From contig NZ_CP014137.1 of NCBI RefSeq assembly GCF_002291445.1, positions 1,488,001 to 1,552,000 on the forward strand: a DNA stretch of 64,000 nucleotides. Reading direction: 5' to 3'. Shown in pieces: positions 15,662 to 24,093 of this stretch. The notes below the pieces were generated by a model. The model had not been told where the DNA came from, made no database searches, and saw nothing but the letters and a program-made list of their open reading frames with translations. Every line of letters starts with the position of its first letter. Within the stretch, counting starts at the first letter, position 1. Both the position numbers and the translations under genes were made by a program. This DNA comes from Brenneria goodwinii. GTDB taxonomy: Bacteria; Pseudomonadota; Gammaproteobacteria; Enterobacterales; Enterobacteriaceae.

Positions 15662-16969
15662 ATGAGTATCGATATTAACCAATCACCTGCTGGCACAAAG
15701 GGAAAGCGTAAATTCAGGAACCTTCGCTGGTGGGTGCTGACGCTGTTTTTACTTGGGGTGACCGTTAACTACATCACACGTAACTCACTCGGCATATTAG
15801 CGCCGGAACTGAAAACCAGTCTGAACATCACCACCGAACAATACTCATGGATTGTCGGCGCTTTCCAACTGGCCTATACCATTTTCCAACCGCTCTGTGG
15901 TTGGCTGATCGACGTTATCGGTTTAAAGATCGGCTTTATGGTTTGCGCCATGATCTGGGCGTTGATGTGCATGCTGCATGCCGGCGCCGGAAGCTGGCTG
16001 CATCTAGCGATACTTCGTTTCTTTATGGGGGCTTCCGAAGCGGCGGCGACGCCCGCCAACGCCAAAACGATTGGCGAATGGTTCCCTAAAAAGGAGCGGC
16101 CGATCGCCGCGGGTTGGGCCGGCGTCGGATTCTCCATCGGCGCCATGCTGGCGCCGCCGATTATCGTCATAGCGCATGTCAGTTTCGGCTGGCAGGGCGC
16201 GTTTATGTTCACCGGCGGGTTGGCGATGCTGTGGGTGGTGCTGTGGTGGCTGTTCTACCATAACCCGTCCGAACACCCGAATCTGAGTAGCGAAGAACTG
16301 GACTTTATCCGCCAGGATAACGAACCGGCTCCGGTTAAACTGCCGTTTTTCACCGCGCTGAAAACCGTATCGAAAGACAAACGTTTTTACGGTATCGCCA
16401 TTCCGGCTTTCATGGCTGAACCTGCCTGGGCGGTGCTGAGTTTCTGGGTTCCGCTTTATCTGGCCAGCGAACGCGGCATGGATCTTAAACAAATCGCCAT
16501 GTTTGCCTGGTTGCCGTTCCTGGCGGCCGATCTCGGCAGCGTCGCCAGCGGTTATTTGACTCGCCTGTATGTGCGTTGGTTTGGTTATTCGCGGGTGAAT
16601 TCCATTGTCGCCAGTTCAGTGACCGGGGCGTTCCTGATGTTGTCGCTGGCGCTGGTTGCCCTGGCCCGCGATCCCTGGCTGGCGATCCTGCTGATCTCCA
16701 TCGGCGGATTCGGCCACCAGGTGATCTCCTGCATGCTGAGCGCGCTGGTCGTCGAATCCTTTGACAAAGGACAGATGGCGACGGTTAACGGTATGCGCGG
16801 CTCCTTCGCCTGGATCGCCAGCTTCTTGTTCTCGCTGTTAATCGGTGTGACCGCGGACAAAATCGGCTTTAATCCGCTGTTTGTCGCGATGGGCTTTTTC
16901 GACCTGATCGGCGCGATATTCCTAATTACCTTTATCGCTGAACGCCGGCAGAAAAATCGTCAGATTTAA
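15662..16969 (+). CDS. MFS transporter, anion:cation symporter (ExuT-like) family
   Basis: 435 residues from the ATG at 15662, preceded by AAGGAG at good spacing; the longer frame from 15620 lacks support. About twelve hydrophobic helices, with the N-terminal NYITRNSLGILAPEL and YSWIVGAFQLAYTIFQP segments typical of ExuT/GudP-type hexuronate and organic anion transporters. It sits 36 bp before a GH31 glycosidase and is probably co-transcribed with it, so the likely cargo is an alpha-linked glycoside, perhaps acidic. The substrate cannot be read from sequence. Confidence 0.85.
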   Translation: MSIDINQSPAGTKGKRKFRNLRWWVLTLFLLGVTVNYITRNSLGILAPELKTSLNITTEQYSWIVGAFQLAYTIFQPLCGWLIDVIGLKIGFMVCAMIWALMCMLHAGAGSWLHLAILRFFMGASEAAATPANAKTIGEWFPKKERPIAAGWAGVGFSIGAMLAPPIIVIAHVSFGWQGAFMFTGGLAMLWVVLWWLFYHNPSEHPNLSSEELDFIRQDNEPAPVKLPFFTALKTVSKDKRFYGIAIPAFMAEPAWAVLSFWVPLYLASERGMDLKQIAMFAWLPFLAADLGSVASGYLTRLYVRWFGYSRVNSIVASSVTGAFLMLSLALVALARDPWLAILLISIGGFGHQVISCMLSALVVESFDKGQMATVNGMRGSFAWIASFLFSLLIGVTADKIGFNPLFVAMGFFDLIGAIFLITFIAERRQKNRQI

Positions 16970-17005
16970 TTCTATCTTTGCTAATCATCCTGAAAAGGAC
17001 GCTGT

Positions 17006-19369
17006 ATGAAAACGCTAAAAAATTGGGTATTTCGCCATCAGACGCAAGATCATATCGAACTGCTGGTCGATGGAAAGCACATTTTCCGCTTATATATTCT
17101 GGAATCGGACCTGGGCCGGGTATTGATCAAGCAAAATGGCCAACTGAAGCTGAACCGTACCTGGAGTATCGCCCCACAGCAGGATGTTCCCTGGGAGGGG
17201 CGCAACAGGGAAAGCTGCGAGGGATTCAGCCTGCCGGGCTTCTCGCTGGAGGAGTATAACGGCGGTTTACGCGTCAGCACCGAGCGTATGCGGGTTATCA
17301 TTCATCAGCCGCTGTGGCTGGAGTGGGAATACCGTAATGCGCAGGGTGAATGGCAGCAACTGGCGATGGATCGCACCACCAGCGCCTATATGTTCAATAT
17401 GCATGGCGATGGCGTTGCCCACTACCAGCGTCGTTTTGCCGAAGATCGTTACTACGGTCTAGGCGAAAAAGCCGGCGATCTTAACCGTAACGGCAGACGC
17501 TTTGAGTTTCGCAATCTGGATGCGATGGGCTATAACGCGGCGACCACCGACCCGCTGTATAAGCATATTCCGTTTACCATTACCCGGCGCAAGGATGTCA
17601 GTTTCGGGTTGTTCTATGACAACCTGAGCAGCACCTGGCTGGATTTGGGGAATGAGATCGATAATTACCATCAGGCCTATCGGCGCTATCAGGCCGAAGC
17701 GGGCGATCTGGATTACTATCTTTTCCTTGGCTCGCGCGTGCTGGATGTCACCAAAGCCTTTGTCCGCCTGACCGGCAAAACCTTGTTCGGGCCAAAGTGG
17801 AGTCTGGGCTATAGCGGCTCCACCATGCACTACACCGATGCGCCGGATGCGCAGAAACAGCTGATGAAGTTTATCGAACTGTGCCGCCGGCACGATATTC
17901 CCTGCGATTCATTTCAACTGTCATCCGGCTATACCTCTATCAACGACAAGCGCTATGTCTTTAACTGGAATTACGACAAAGTGCCGCAGCCAGAGGTGAT
18001 GTCGCAGGCGTTTCATGACGCCGGCTTGAAACTGGCGGCCAATATCAAGCCCTGTTTATTGCAGGACCATCCTAAATACGCGGAAGTTGCGCAGCAAGGG
18101 CTGTTTATTCGCGACTCAGAGTCTGATGCGCCTGAGCGTTCCAGCTTCTGGGATGACGAAGGCTCTCATCTCGACTTCACCAACCCGGCGACGGTGGCCT
18201 GGTGGCAAGAGAACGTCACCCGTCAACTGCTGCAAAAGGGCATTGATTCGACCTGGAACGACAACAATGAATACGAGGTCTGGGATGGGGAGGCGCGCTG
18301 CCACGGCTTTGGCGAACAGATAGCGATTAAAGCTATCCGGCCGCTGATGCCATTACTGATGATGCGGGCCTCGCTGGAAGCGCAGCAGCGTTTCGCGCCG
18401 CAACTGCGTCCTTACCTGATCTCCCGTTCCGGCTGCGCGGGCATGCAGCGCTATGTTCAGACCTGGAGCGGTGATAATCGCACCAACTGGCAGACGCTGC
18501 GTTACAACACCCGCATGGGCGTCGGCATGAGTCTTTCCGGTATTTATAACGTCGGGCACGATGTCGGCGGTTTCTCCGGCGATAAACCCGATGCGGAGCT
18601 GTTTGTCCGCTGGGTGCAGAACGGCGTGATGCACCCGCGTTTTACCATTCACTCATGGAATGACGATCATACCGTTAATGAGCCCTGGATGTATCCGGAA
18701 GTCACCCCGGCAATCCGCAACGCCATCGCGCTTCGTTACCGCCTGCTGCCTTATCTTTATACCTTATTCTGGCGGGCCAGCGCCGACGATGAACCGATGC
18801 TGCGGCCGACGTTCCTCGATCACGAACACGATGAAGCCACTTTCGCCGAAACGGACGATTTTATGTTGGGTCAGGATGTGTTGGTCGCCAGCGTGGTGGA
18901 AGCGGGACAGCGGCAGCGTGAGGTTTACCTGCCGGCCAACGAGCAGGGATGGTACGACTTTTATCAAGGGCAGTGGTACAGCGGCGGACAAACCATCACC
19001 CTGGATGCGCCGCTGGAACGCCTTCCCCTGATAATCCGCGCCGGCGCTATGCTCCCGCTTTCCGCGCGTACGGCATTTGTCCGCCATGAAGAGGATAATC
19101 AGCGCGAGTTTCTATTGTTCCCGCCGATAGGCCATGGGGAAGACAGCGGACTGCTATTTGAGGATGATGGCGAAACCTGGGCATGGCAGCAGGGGCAGGG
19201 GCTGTGGTTACGCTGGAAAATCGTCAGCGATAATCAGCGTATTGATATCACTTTCAGCAGTGAAGGTCAGTACAAACCCGCCTGGACGCAGGCCGCCGTT
19301 CGTCTGCCCGCCGGAGAACGCAGAGAACTGTATATCAATAACGTGCGTAGCAACATTTTTGAGCTGTAA
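17006..19369 (+). CDS. GH31-family alpha-glycosidase
   Basis: 787-residue cytoplasmic glycosidase with no signal peptide. An N-terminal beta-sandwich (about 1-230) is followed by the catalytic barrel. The nucleophile motif is STWNDNNEYEVWDG (aspartate at about D419) and the acid/base region is WSGDNRTNW (about D490). A C-terminal beta domain follows. GH31 enzymes retain configuration and act on alpha-glucosides, alpha-xylosides, sulfoquinovosides and others. The WNDNNE form is that of glucosidase-like members rather than the alpha-xylosidase or sulfoquinovosidase motifs I know. It works downstream of the MFS importer in the same operon, and a strong bidirectional terminator follows. Confidence 0.9.
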   Translation: MKTLKNWVFRHQTQDHIELLVDGKHIFRLYILESDLGRVLIKQNGQLKLNRTWSIAPQQDVPWEGRNRESCEGFSLPGFSLEEYNGGLRVSTERMRVIIHQPLWLEWEYRNAQGEWQQLAMDRTTSAYMFNMHGDGVAHYQRRFAEDRYYGLGEKAGDLNRNGRRFEFRNLDAMGYNAATTDPLYKHIPFTITRRKDVSFGLFYDNLSSTWLDLGNEIDNYHQAYRRYQAEAGDLDYYLFLGSRVLDVTKAFVRLTGKTLFGPKWSLGYSGSTMHYTDAPDAQKQLMKFIELCRRHDIPCDSFQLSSGYTSINDKRYVFNWNYDKVPQPEVMSQAFHDAGLKLAANIKPCLLQDHPKYAEVAQQGLFIRDSESDAPERSSFWDDEGSHLDFTNPATVAWWQENVTRQLLQKGIDSTWNDNNEYEVWDGEARCHGFGEQIAIKAIRPLMPLLMMRASLEAQQRFAPQLRPYLISRSGCAGMQRYVQTWSGDNRTNWQTLRYNTRMGVGMSLSGIYNVGHDVGGFSGDKPDAELFVRWVQNGVMHPRFTIHSWNDDHTVNEPWMYPEVTPAIRNAIALRYRLLPYLYTLFWRASADDEPMLRPTFLDHEHDEATFAETDDFMLGQDVLVASVVEAGQRQREVYLPANEQGWYDFYQGQWYSGGQTITLDAPLERLPLIIRAGAMLPLSARTAFVRHEEDNQREFLLFPPIGHGEDSGLLFEDDGETWAWQQGQGLWLRWKIVSDNQRIDITFSSEGQYKPAWTQAAVRLPAGERRELYINNVRSNIFEL

Positions 19370-19370
19370 T

Positions 19371-19405
19371 AAAAAACCCCTACGAGGCATCGTGGGGGTT
19401 TTTTT
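19371..19405. terminator. Bidirectional terminator between GH31 and fabI
   Basis: A-run, CCCCTACGA (19377-19385), 4-nt loop, TCGTGGGGG (19390-19398), then a run of T. The hairpin has A/T tracts on both sides, so it can serve both the GH31 gene (plus) and fabI (minus), which converge here. Confidence 0.88.
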
Positions 19406-19427
19406 AATCATTTACCGTTTTGGCGGA

Positions 19428-20219
19428 TTAATTATCCAGTTCCAGCTCGTTCATCGCGGCGATGTTAAAACCGCCATCGACGTGCAGAACTTCACCGGAA
19501 ATACCGGCTGCCAGATCGGAGCACAGGAATGCCGCGGAGTTGCCGACATCCTCGATAGTGACGACGCGGCGAATCGGCGTAACCGCTTCACAGTGGGACA
19601 GCATTTTCTTGAAGTTCTTGATGCCTGACGCGGCCAGCGTACGGATTGGGCCCGCGGAGATGGCGTTAACGCGCACACCTTGAGCACCCATGGCGTTCGC
19701 CATATAACGCACGTTCGCTTCCAGAGACGCTTTCGCCAGGCCCATTACGTTGTAGTTAGGGATGGCGCGTTCCGCACCCAGATAGGACAAGGTAACCAGC
19801 GCAGAATTTGGATTCAGCATGTTGCGGCAGGCTTTCGCCATCGCCACAAAGCTGTAAGAGCTGATGTCGTGGGCAATGCCGAAACCTTCGCGGGTTACCG
19901 CATCAACATAATCGCCGTCAAGCTGATCGCCCGGAGCGTAAGCGATGGAGTGAACGAAACCGTCAAATTTCGGCCAGACTTTACCCAGTTCGACAAACAG
20001 CGCGTCAATACTTGCATCTTCGGCGACATCACACGGCAGAACAATGCTGGAACCCAGTTCGCCGGCAAAGCCTTCAACGCGAGATTTCAATTTATCATTT
20101 TGATAGGTGAACGCCAGCTCGGCACCTTCGCGGTGCATGGCCTGTGCGATACCGAATGCAATGGAACGGTTACTGGCAACACCAGTTACCAGAATGCGCT
20201 TACCGGTAAGAAAACCCAT
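19428..20219 (-). CDS. fabI: Enoyl-[acyl-carrier-protein] reductase (NADH)
   Basis: Catalyses the last reduction in each cycle of fatty acid elongation in the cytoplasm and is the triclosan target. 263 residues from the ATG at 20219 (MGFLTGKRILVTGVASN), preceded by AAGGAT; the longer frame to 20258 is upstream leader. It shows the FabI-type cofactor loop GVASNRSIAFGIA and the catalytic Tyr-X6-Lys in NYNVMGLAKAS. Length and sequence match the E. coli enzyme. Convergent with the GH31 gene across a shared terminator. It belongs to the conserved rnb-fabI-sap block. Confidence 0.97.
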   Translation of the reverse strand: MGFLTGKRILVTGVASNRSIAFGIAQAMHREGAELAFTYQNDKLKSRVEGFAGELGSSIVLPCDVAEDASIDALFVELGKVWPKFDGFVHSIAYAPGDQLDGDYVDAVTREGFGIAHDISSYSFVAMAKACRNMLNPNSALVTLSYLGAERAIPNYNVMGLAKASLEANVRYMANAMGAQGVRVNAISAGPIRTLAASGIKNFKKMLSHCEAVTPIRRVVTIEDVGNSAAFLCSDLAAGISGEVLHVDGGFNIAAMNELELDN

Positions 20220-20382
20220 AGCAGTAATCCTTGTGAACATTGTTGCTGCAATCATCAATATTAAAAATAATCAGTTAATGATGACCGAGGTGAATAAACC
20301 GGGCGATTCTACCATGTATGGAGTTGATAAGGGTACTCCGAAGCAGTCTCGCCGTTTTTTAAGCCTCCCGTCCGTTTTTCAA

Positions 20383-20398
20383 GCGGCGGATCCGCCGC
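20383..20398. terminator. Palindrome downstream of sapF
   Basis: GCGGCGGATCCGCCGC is a perfect 16-bp palindrome (6-bp stem with a GATC tetraloop as RNA), 28 bp after the sapF stop on the minus strand. It is followed by TTGAAAAACGG, not a T-run, so it is only a possible weak terminator. Confidence 0.35.
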
Positions 20399-20426
20399 CA
20401 TTGAAACTTTCCGGGGGCCTTGCTGT

Positions 20427-21242
20427 TTAACGTTGCGCGCCATCCTGCCGCCAGGCATCGGCACTCAGCGCTTCACCGAAATGGCTGGCGATCAGGCGTT
20501 TGGTAAAGTCATGCAGCGGCGAAGCCAGCACGTCGGCCGTGCTGCCGCGCTCGACCACTTCACCCGCCTGCATAACCAGAATCTGATCGCTGACGTGCTT
20601 CATCATGCCCAGATGCTGGGTGACGTAAATATAAGAGATGCCATGTTTTTCCTGGAGTTCCAGCATCAGATTAATAATTTGTGACCGCATAGACATATCC
20701 AGCGACGCCAGCACTTCATCCGCGATGATGACTTTAGGCTGCAGGATCAGCGCCCGCGCCAGCCCGACGCGCTGTTTCTGACCGGGGGCCAGCGCGTGAG
20801 GATAATAATAGGCATGATCCGGCCGCAGCCCTACCTGTTGCAGCGTCAGGTTGATGGCTTTCTCACGCGCTTCGGCGCTGAGGTCGGTATTCAGACGCAA
20901 CGTCACATCCAGCAACTGTCCAATGCGCTGACGGGGATTCAATGCATTGCCGGCATCCTGGAAAATCATGCGGATGCGCTGGCTGCGATAGTTATAATCG
21001 CCGTAATGCAGCGGATGATCGTCGATCAGCAACTCGCCGGAGGTGGGGGCGATGGTGCCCGCCAGCATTTTTGCCAGCGTGGACTTTCCCGAACCATTTT
21101 CGCCGACGATGGCCAGAGTCTGACGTTCGCGTAAGGTAAAACTGACGGACTTCACGGCTTCAACATGCTGACGGCGAAACAGACCGGTGCGATAGCGGAA
21201 CGTTTTGGTTAGGTTACGGGCTTCAAGCAACGTTTCAACCAT
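20427..21242 (-). CDS. sapF: Sap ABC transporter ATP-binding protein SapF
   Basis: One of two ATPases of the Sap system, which binds cationic antimicrobial peptides for uptake and influences K+ handling. 271 residues from the ATG at 21242 (MVETLLEARNLTKTFRYRTG), the SapF start. Walker A is GENGSGKST, the signature loop is ALAPGQKQR, and Walker B is VIIADEVLAS. The ATG shares its A with the sapD stop (TGATG), so the two are translationally coupled. A longer in-frame start at 21362 lies inside sapD and is rejected. Confidence 0.96.
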   Translation of the reverse strand: MVETLLEARNLTKTFRYRTGLFRRQHVEAVKSVSFTLRERQTLAIVGENGSGKSTLAKMLAGTIAPTSGELLIDDHPLHYGDYNYRSQRIRMIFQDAGNALNPRQRIGQLLDVTLRLNTDLSAEAREKAINLTLQQVGLRPDHAYYYPHALAPGQKQRVGLARALILQPKVIIADEVLASLDMSMRSQIINLMLELQEKHGISYIYVTQHLGMMKHVSDQILVMQAGEVVERGSTADVLASPLHDFTKRLIASHFGEALSADAWRQDGAQR

Positions 21243-22234
21243 CAGGATTCCTCCATATTGAGCGGGAAGTGGCAGGCGTACCAATGGTTCTTTACCGATA
21301 TCAGCGGGGGAGCCTGCATGCATTTTTTCTGCGAGTAGGGGCAACGCGGCCCTAATCGGCAACCCACCGGCAAATGCTCCAATGAGGGGATCGCGCCCGG
21401 CAGGGTATTCAGCCGGCTTTTATGCGGCAGCGAACGCCCAAAATCCGGCATCGCCCGAATCAGCGCCTGGGTATAAGGGTGATTCGGCGCGCTAATCAGA
21501 TCTTCACTGGTGGCGCTTTCCACCGTCTGTCCGCAGTAGAGCACGTTAATCCGGTTCGCCCATTTGCTCATGGTTTGCAGGTCATGACTGATCAGCAGGA
21601 TAGTGGTGTTGTTATTCTGATTCAGCCGCGACAAGAGGCGAAAAATCTGCGCCTGGGTGGTGGATTCCATCGCATTGGTCGGTTCATCGGCGATCAGCAG
21701 GCGCGGTTGGTTCGCCAGCGCGATGGCGATCATCACTTTTTGGCACTCCCCGTCGGTCAGTTCATAAGGGTAGCTGCCCATGATATTTTTGTGATCTTTG
21801 ATGCCGACGCGGTGCAGCAGCTCGACGGCCCGGCGTTTACGCCAGTTGAACCGCTGCCACCAACGGCCTTTATAGGTCCAGCCGGGGATGGCCTGTATCA
21901 GCTGGCGGCCGATATTTTCAGAGGGATCCAGACAGGACTGCGGCTCCTGAAAAATCATGGATACGTTGTGGCCCACCAGCTTACGCCGCTCGCGCGGCGA
22001 CAACTGCAGCAGATCTATGTCATCAAAGCGGAAACGATCGGCGGTAACCTTCCAGTTATCTTTGGTGATGCCGCAGATAGCCTTGGCGATCAGACTTTTG
22101 CCGGAACCAGACTCGCCCACCAGCCCGCGGATCTCGCCTTCATTGAGCGTCATACTGACCCGGTCGACGGCTTTTACCGGGCCGTCTGAGGTGAGGAACT
22201 CAATGGTCAGATTACGAATATCGAGTAATGCCAT
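21242..22234 (-). CDS. sapD: Sap ABC transporter ATP-binding protein SapD
   Basis: 330-residue ATPase of the Opp/Dpp type, starting MALLDIRNLTIEF at 22234. Walker A is GESGSGKSL; the signature region is degenerate (ELTDGECQK), as in other SapD proteins; Walker B is LLIADEPTNAM. The C-terminal oligopeptide-transporter extension carries a cysteine-rich motif (CRLGPRCPYSQKKC). In E. coli SapD also supports Trk potassium uptake. It lies 16 bp after sapC and overlaps sapF by one base. Confidence 0.96.
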   Translation of the reverse strand: MALLDIRNLTIEFLTSDGPVKAVDRVSMTLNEGEIRGLVGESGSGKSLIAKAICGITKDNWKVTADRFRFDDIDLLQLSPRERRKLVGHNVSMIFQEPQSCLDPSENIGRQLIQAIPGWTYKGRWWQRFNWRKRRAVELLHRVGIKDHKNIMGSYPYELTDGECQKVMIAIALANQPRLLIADEPTNAMESTTQAQIFRLLSRLNQNNNTTILLISHDLQTMSKWANRINVLYCGQTVESATSEDLISAPNHPYTQALIRAMPDFGRSLPHKSRLNTLPGAIPSLEHLPVGCRLGPRCPYSQKKCMQAPPLISVKNHWYACHFPLNMEES

Positions 22235-22250
22235 AATTTCGTCTCCGCCA

Positions 22251-23141
22251 TTATTCCGTTTCCGCCACCAGGGCGCGGCGAATGCCGTCCCCCAGCAGGT
22301 TAACAATCAGCACGCTTATGGCGATTGCCGCACCGGGCAACATGACCGTCCAGGGCGCGGCATAGACCAGCTCCAGGGAGTTTCCCAGCATGGCCCCCCA
22401 TTCGGTCGCGGGCAACTGCGCGCCAAGATCGAGGAATCCCAACGCGGCGATATCCAGAATGGCGATGGATAAGGCGCGAGTGAATTCAGATACCAGTATC
22501 CCCGCAATATTCGGCAATACCACATTCCAGATAATATAAAAGGTCGATGCGCCATCAAGCCGGGTGGCGATGACGTACTCTTTGTCCATTTCATCATGCA
22601 CCGTGCTGTATATGGTGCGAACCATGCGCGGAACCAGCGCCAGCCACACGGCCAGCATGGCATGCTCCAGCCTGGGGCCGATAAAGGCAATCACCACAAT
22701 GGCCAGCAGCAACGATGGAATCGACAACAGCGTATCGAGAATATGGTTGAGCACGGCGGAGCGCAGTCCGTGAGTGACGCCGGCCAGGATGCCTAACACG
22801 ACGCCACACAGCGCGGCGGCAAGGGTGACGATCAACGACGACCCGACGGTAGGGGCGGCGCCGCTCAACAAACGGCTTAAGAGATCGCGGCCCAGATCGT
22901 CAGTACCGAGGAAGAAAGAGACTTCGCCGTAGTGCGACCAGGACGGCGGCAGCATCTGGTAGCCGAGGAATTGCTGGCCGACGTCATAGGGCGCCAGCCA
23001 TTTTCCGAACAGGCACAGCCCCAGCAAAAGAAGAAAGCCGTAAAAACCGATCATGGCCAACGTGTCCTGGTGGAATACTCGCCAGGTATCCGCCAGACGG
23101 CTGGGAAGGCGTTTTTCGCTGTAAACATTATCGTAGGGCAT
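22251..23141 (-). CDS. sapC: Sap ABC transporter permease SapC
   Basis: 296-residue inner-membrane permease of the DppC class, beginning MPYDNVYSEKRLPSRLADTW. It has an N-terminal OppC-type segment, about six membrane helices and the cytoplasmic coupling loop (EYVIATRLDGAS...VLPNIAG). It overlaps the upstream sapB gene by 14 bp, as expected for a tight operon. Confidence 0.95.
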   Translation of the reverse strand: MPYDNVYSEKRLPSRLADTWRVFHQDTLAMIGFYGFLLLLGLCLFGKWLAPYDVGQQFLGYQMLPPSWSHYGEVSFFLGTDDLGRDLLSRLLSGAAPTVGSSLIVTLAAALCGVVLGILAGVTHGLRSAVLNHILDTLLSIPSLLLAIVVIAFIGPRLEHAMLAVWLALVPRMVRTIYSTVHDEMDKEYVIATRLDGASTFYIIWNVVLPNIAGILVSEFTRALSIAILDIAALGFLDLGAQLPATEWGAMLGNSLELVYAAPWTVMLPGAAIAISVLIVNLLGDGIRRALVAETE

Positions 23142-24093
23142 ACGACTCCTTATGTTTCAGCGGGTTAGTCATTGCTCCCCCGATATCGGACAACACATTA
23201 ATCGTAATGACCATGGCGCCGACGACAATGACGCCCGCGGAGATCGCCGCGTAATCCTGCTGGCGAATGGCATTAACCAGCCAGCGCCCCAGCCCCGGCC
23301 AACTGAACACCACCTCCGTTATCATGGTCAGCGTCAACATGGTGGAAAACTGCAGCCCCAGTTTGGGCATAATCGGCGGTAACGCATTGTGCAGGAGATG
23401 ACGGCGAATAATGGTCAGCGGCGATAAACCGCGCGTCGCCGCCGCCTTGATGTAGTTTTTGCCCATCACGTCGGTGGTGCTGATGCGCATCAGTCTGATA
23501 ACCTCCGTCGTCGGCCCGACAGCCAGCACGGTTATCGGCAGGATCAGATGCCGCACCGCACTGATAATCATCTCATTGCGATAGGGCGAGTCAGACAACC
23601 AGGCATCGATCAGCGCAAAGCCGGTGACGGCTTTGACCTGATAAAGGAGATCGAAACGTCCGGATACCGGCAGCCAGCCAAGATGCAGTGAGAAAAACAG
23701 CGTAAGCAGCAGCGCCAGCCAGAATACCGGCAGGGAAAAGCCGACCAGCGCCAGCGCGCTGATAATGATATCCGGCCCTTTATTCTGCATAACCCCGGCG
23801 GTAATGCCCAACGGGATCCCCACCAGTAAAGAGAGCGCGAAGGCCAGCAAGCAAAGTTCGATGGTGGCCGGGAACACCTCTTTTAACTGTACGATAATGG
23901 CTTGGCCGTTGATGCTGGAGCGGCCGAAGTCGCCTTGCAGCAGGCTGGTGAGATAAAAACGATACGCATCAAACAGCGTTGCGCCGTTAAGCGGCGCATG
24001 CGGGGTGTAATAACTCAGGCTGAAACCCAACAGCGTCAGCAGAAACAGCGTAACCAGCAGCAACAGCAGGCGACGCAGGGTAAAGATAATCAC
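23128..24093 (-). CDS. sapB: Sap ABC transporter permease SapB
   Basis: 321-residue permease of the DppB class. The first helix starts MIIFTLRRLLLLLVTLFLLT, and a coupling loop reads KNYIKAAATRGLSP. It pairs with SapC in the membrane. It overlaps sapA by 4 bp and sapC by 14 bp, so all five sap genes are contiguous on one transcript running from sapA to sapF. Confidence 0.95.
   Translation of the reverse strand: MIIFTLRRLLLLLVTLFLLTLLGFSLSYYTPHAPLNGATLFDAYRFYLTSLLQGDFGRSSINGQAIIVQLKEVFPATIELCLLAFALSLLVGIPLGITAGVMQNKGPDIIISALALVGFSLPVFWLALLLTLFFSLHLGWLPVSGRFDLLYQVKAVTGFALIDAWLSDSPYRNEMIISAVRHLILPITVLAVGPTTEVIRLMRISTTDVMGKNYIKAAATRGLSPLTIIRRHLLHNALPPIMPKLGLQFSTMLTLTMITEVVFSWPGLGRWLVNAIRQQDYAAISAGVIVVGAMVITINVLSDIGGAMTNPLKHKESYALR

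Noticed and set aside
19680..20264. 194-codon plus-strand ORF
   Set aside because: Antisense to fabI, which is unmistakable.
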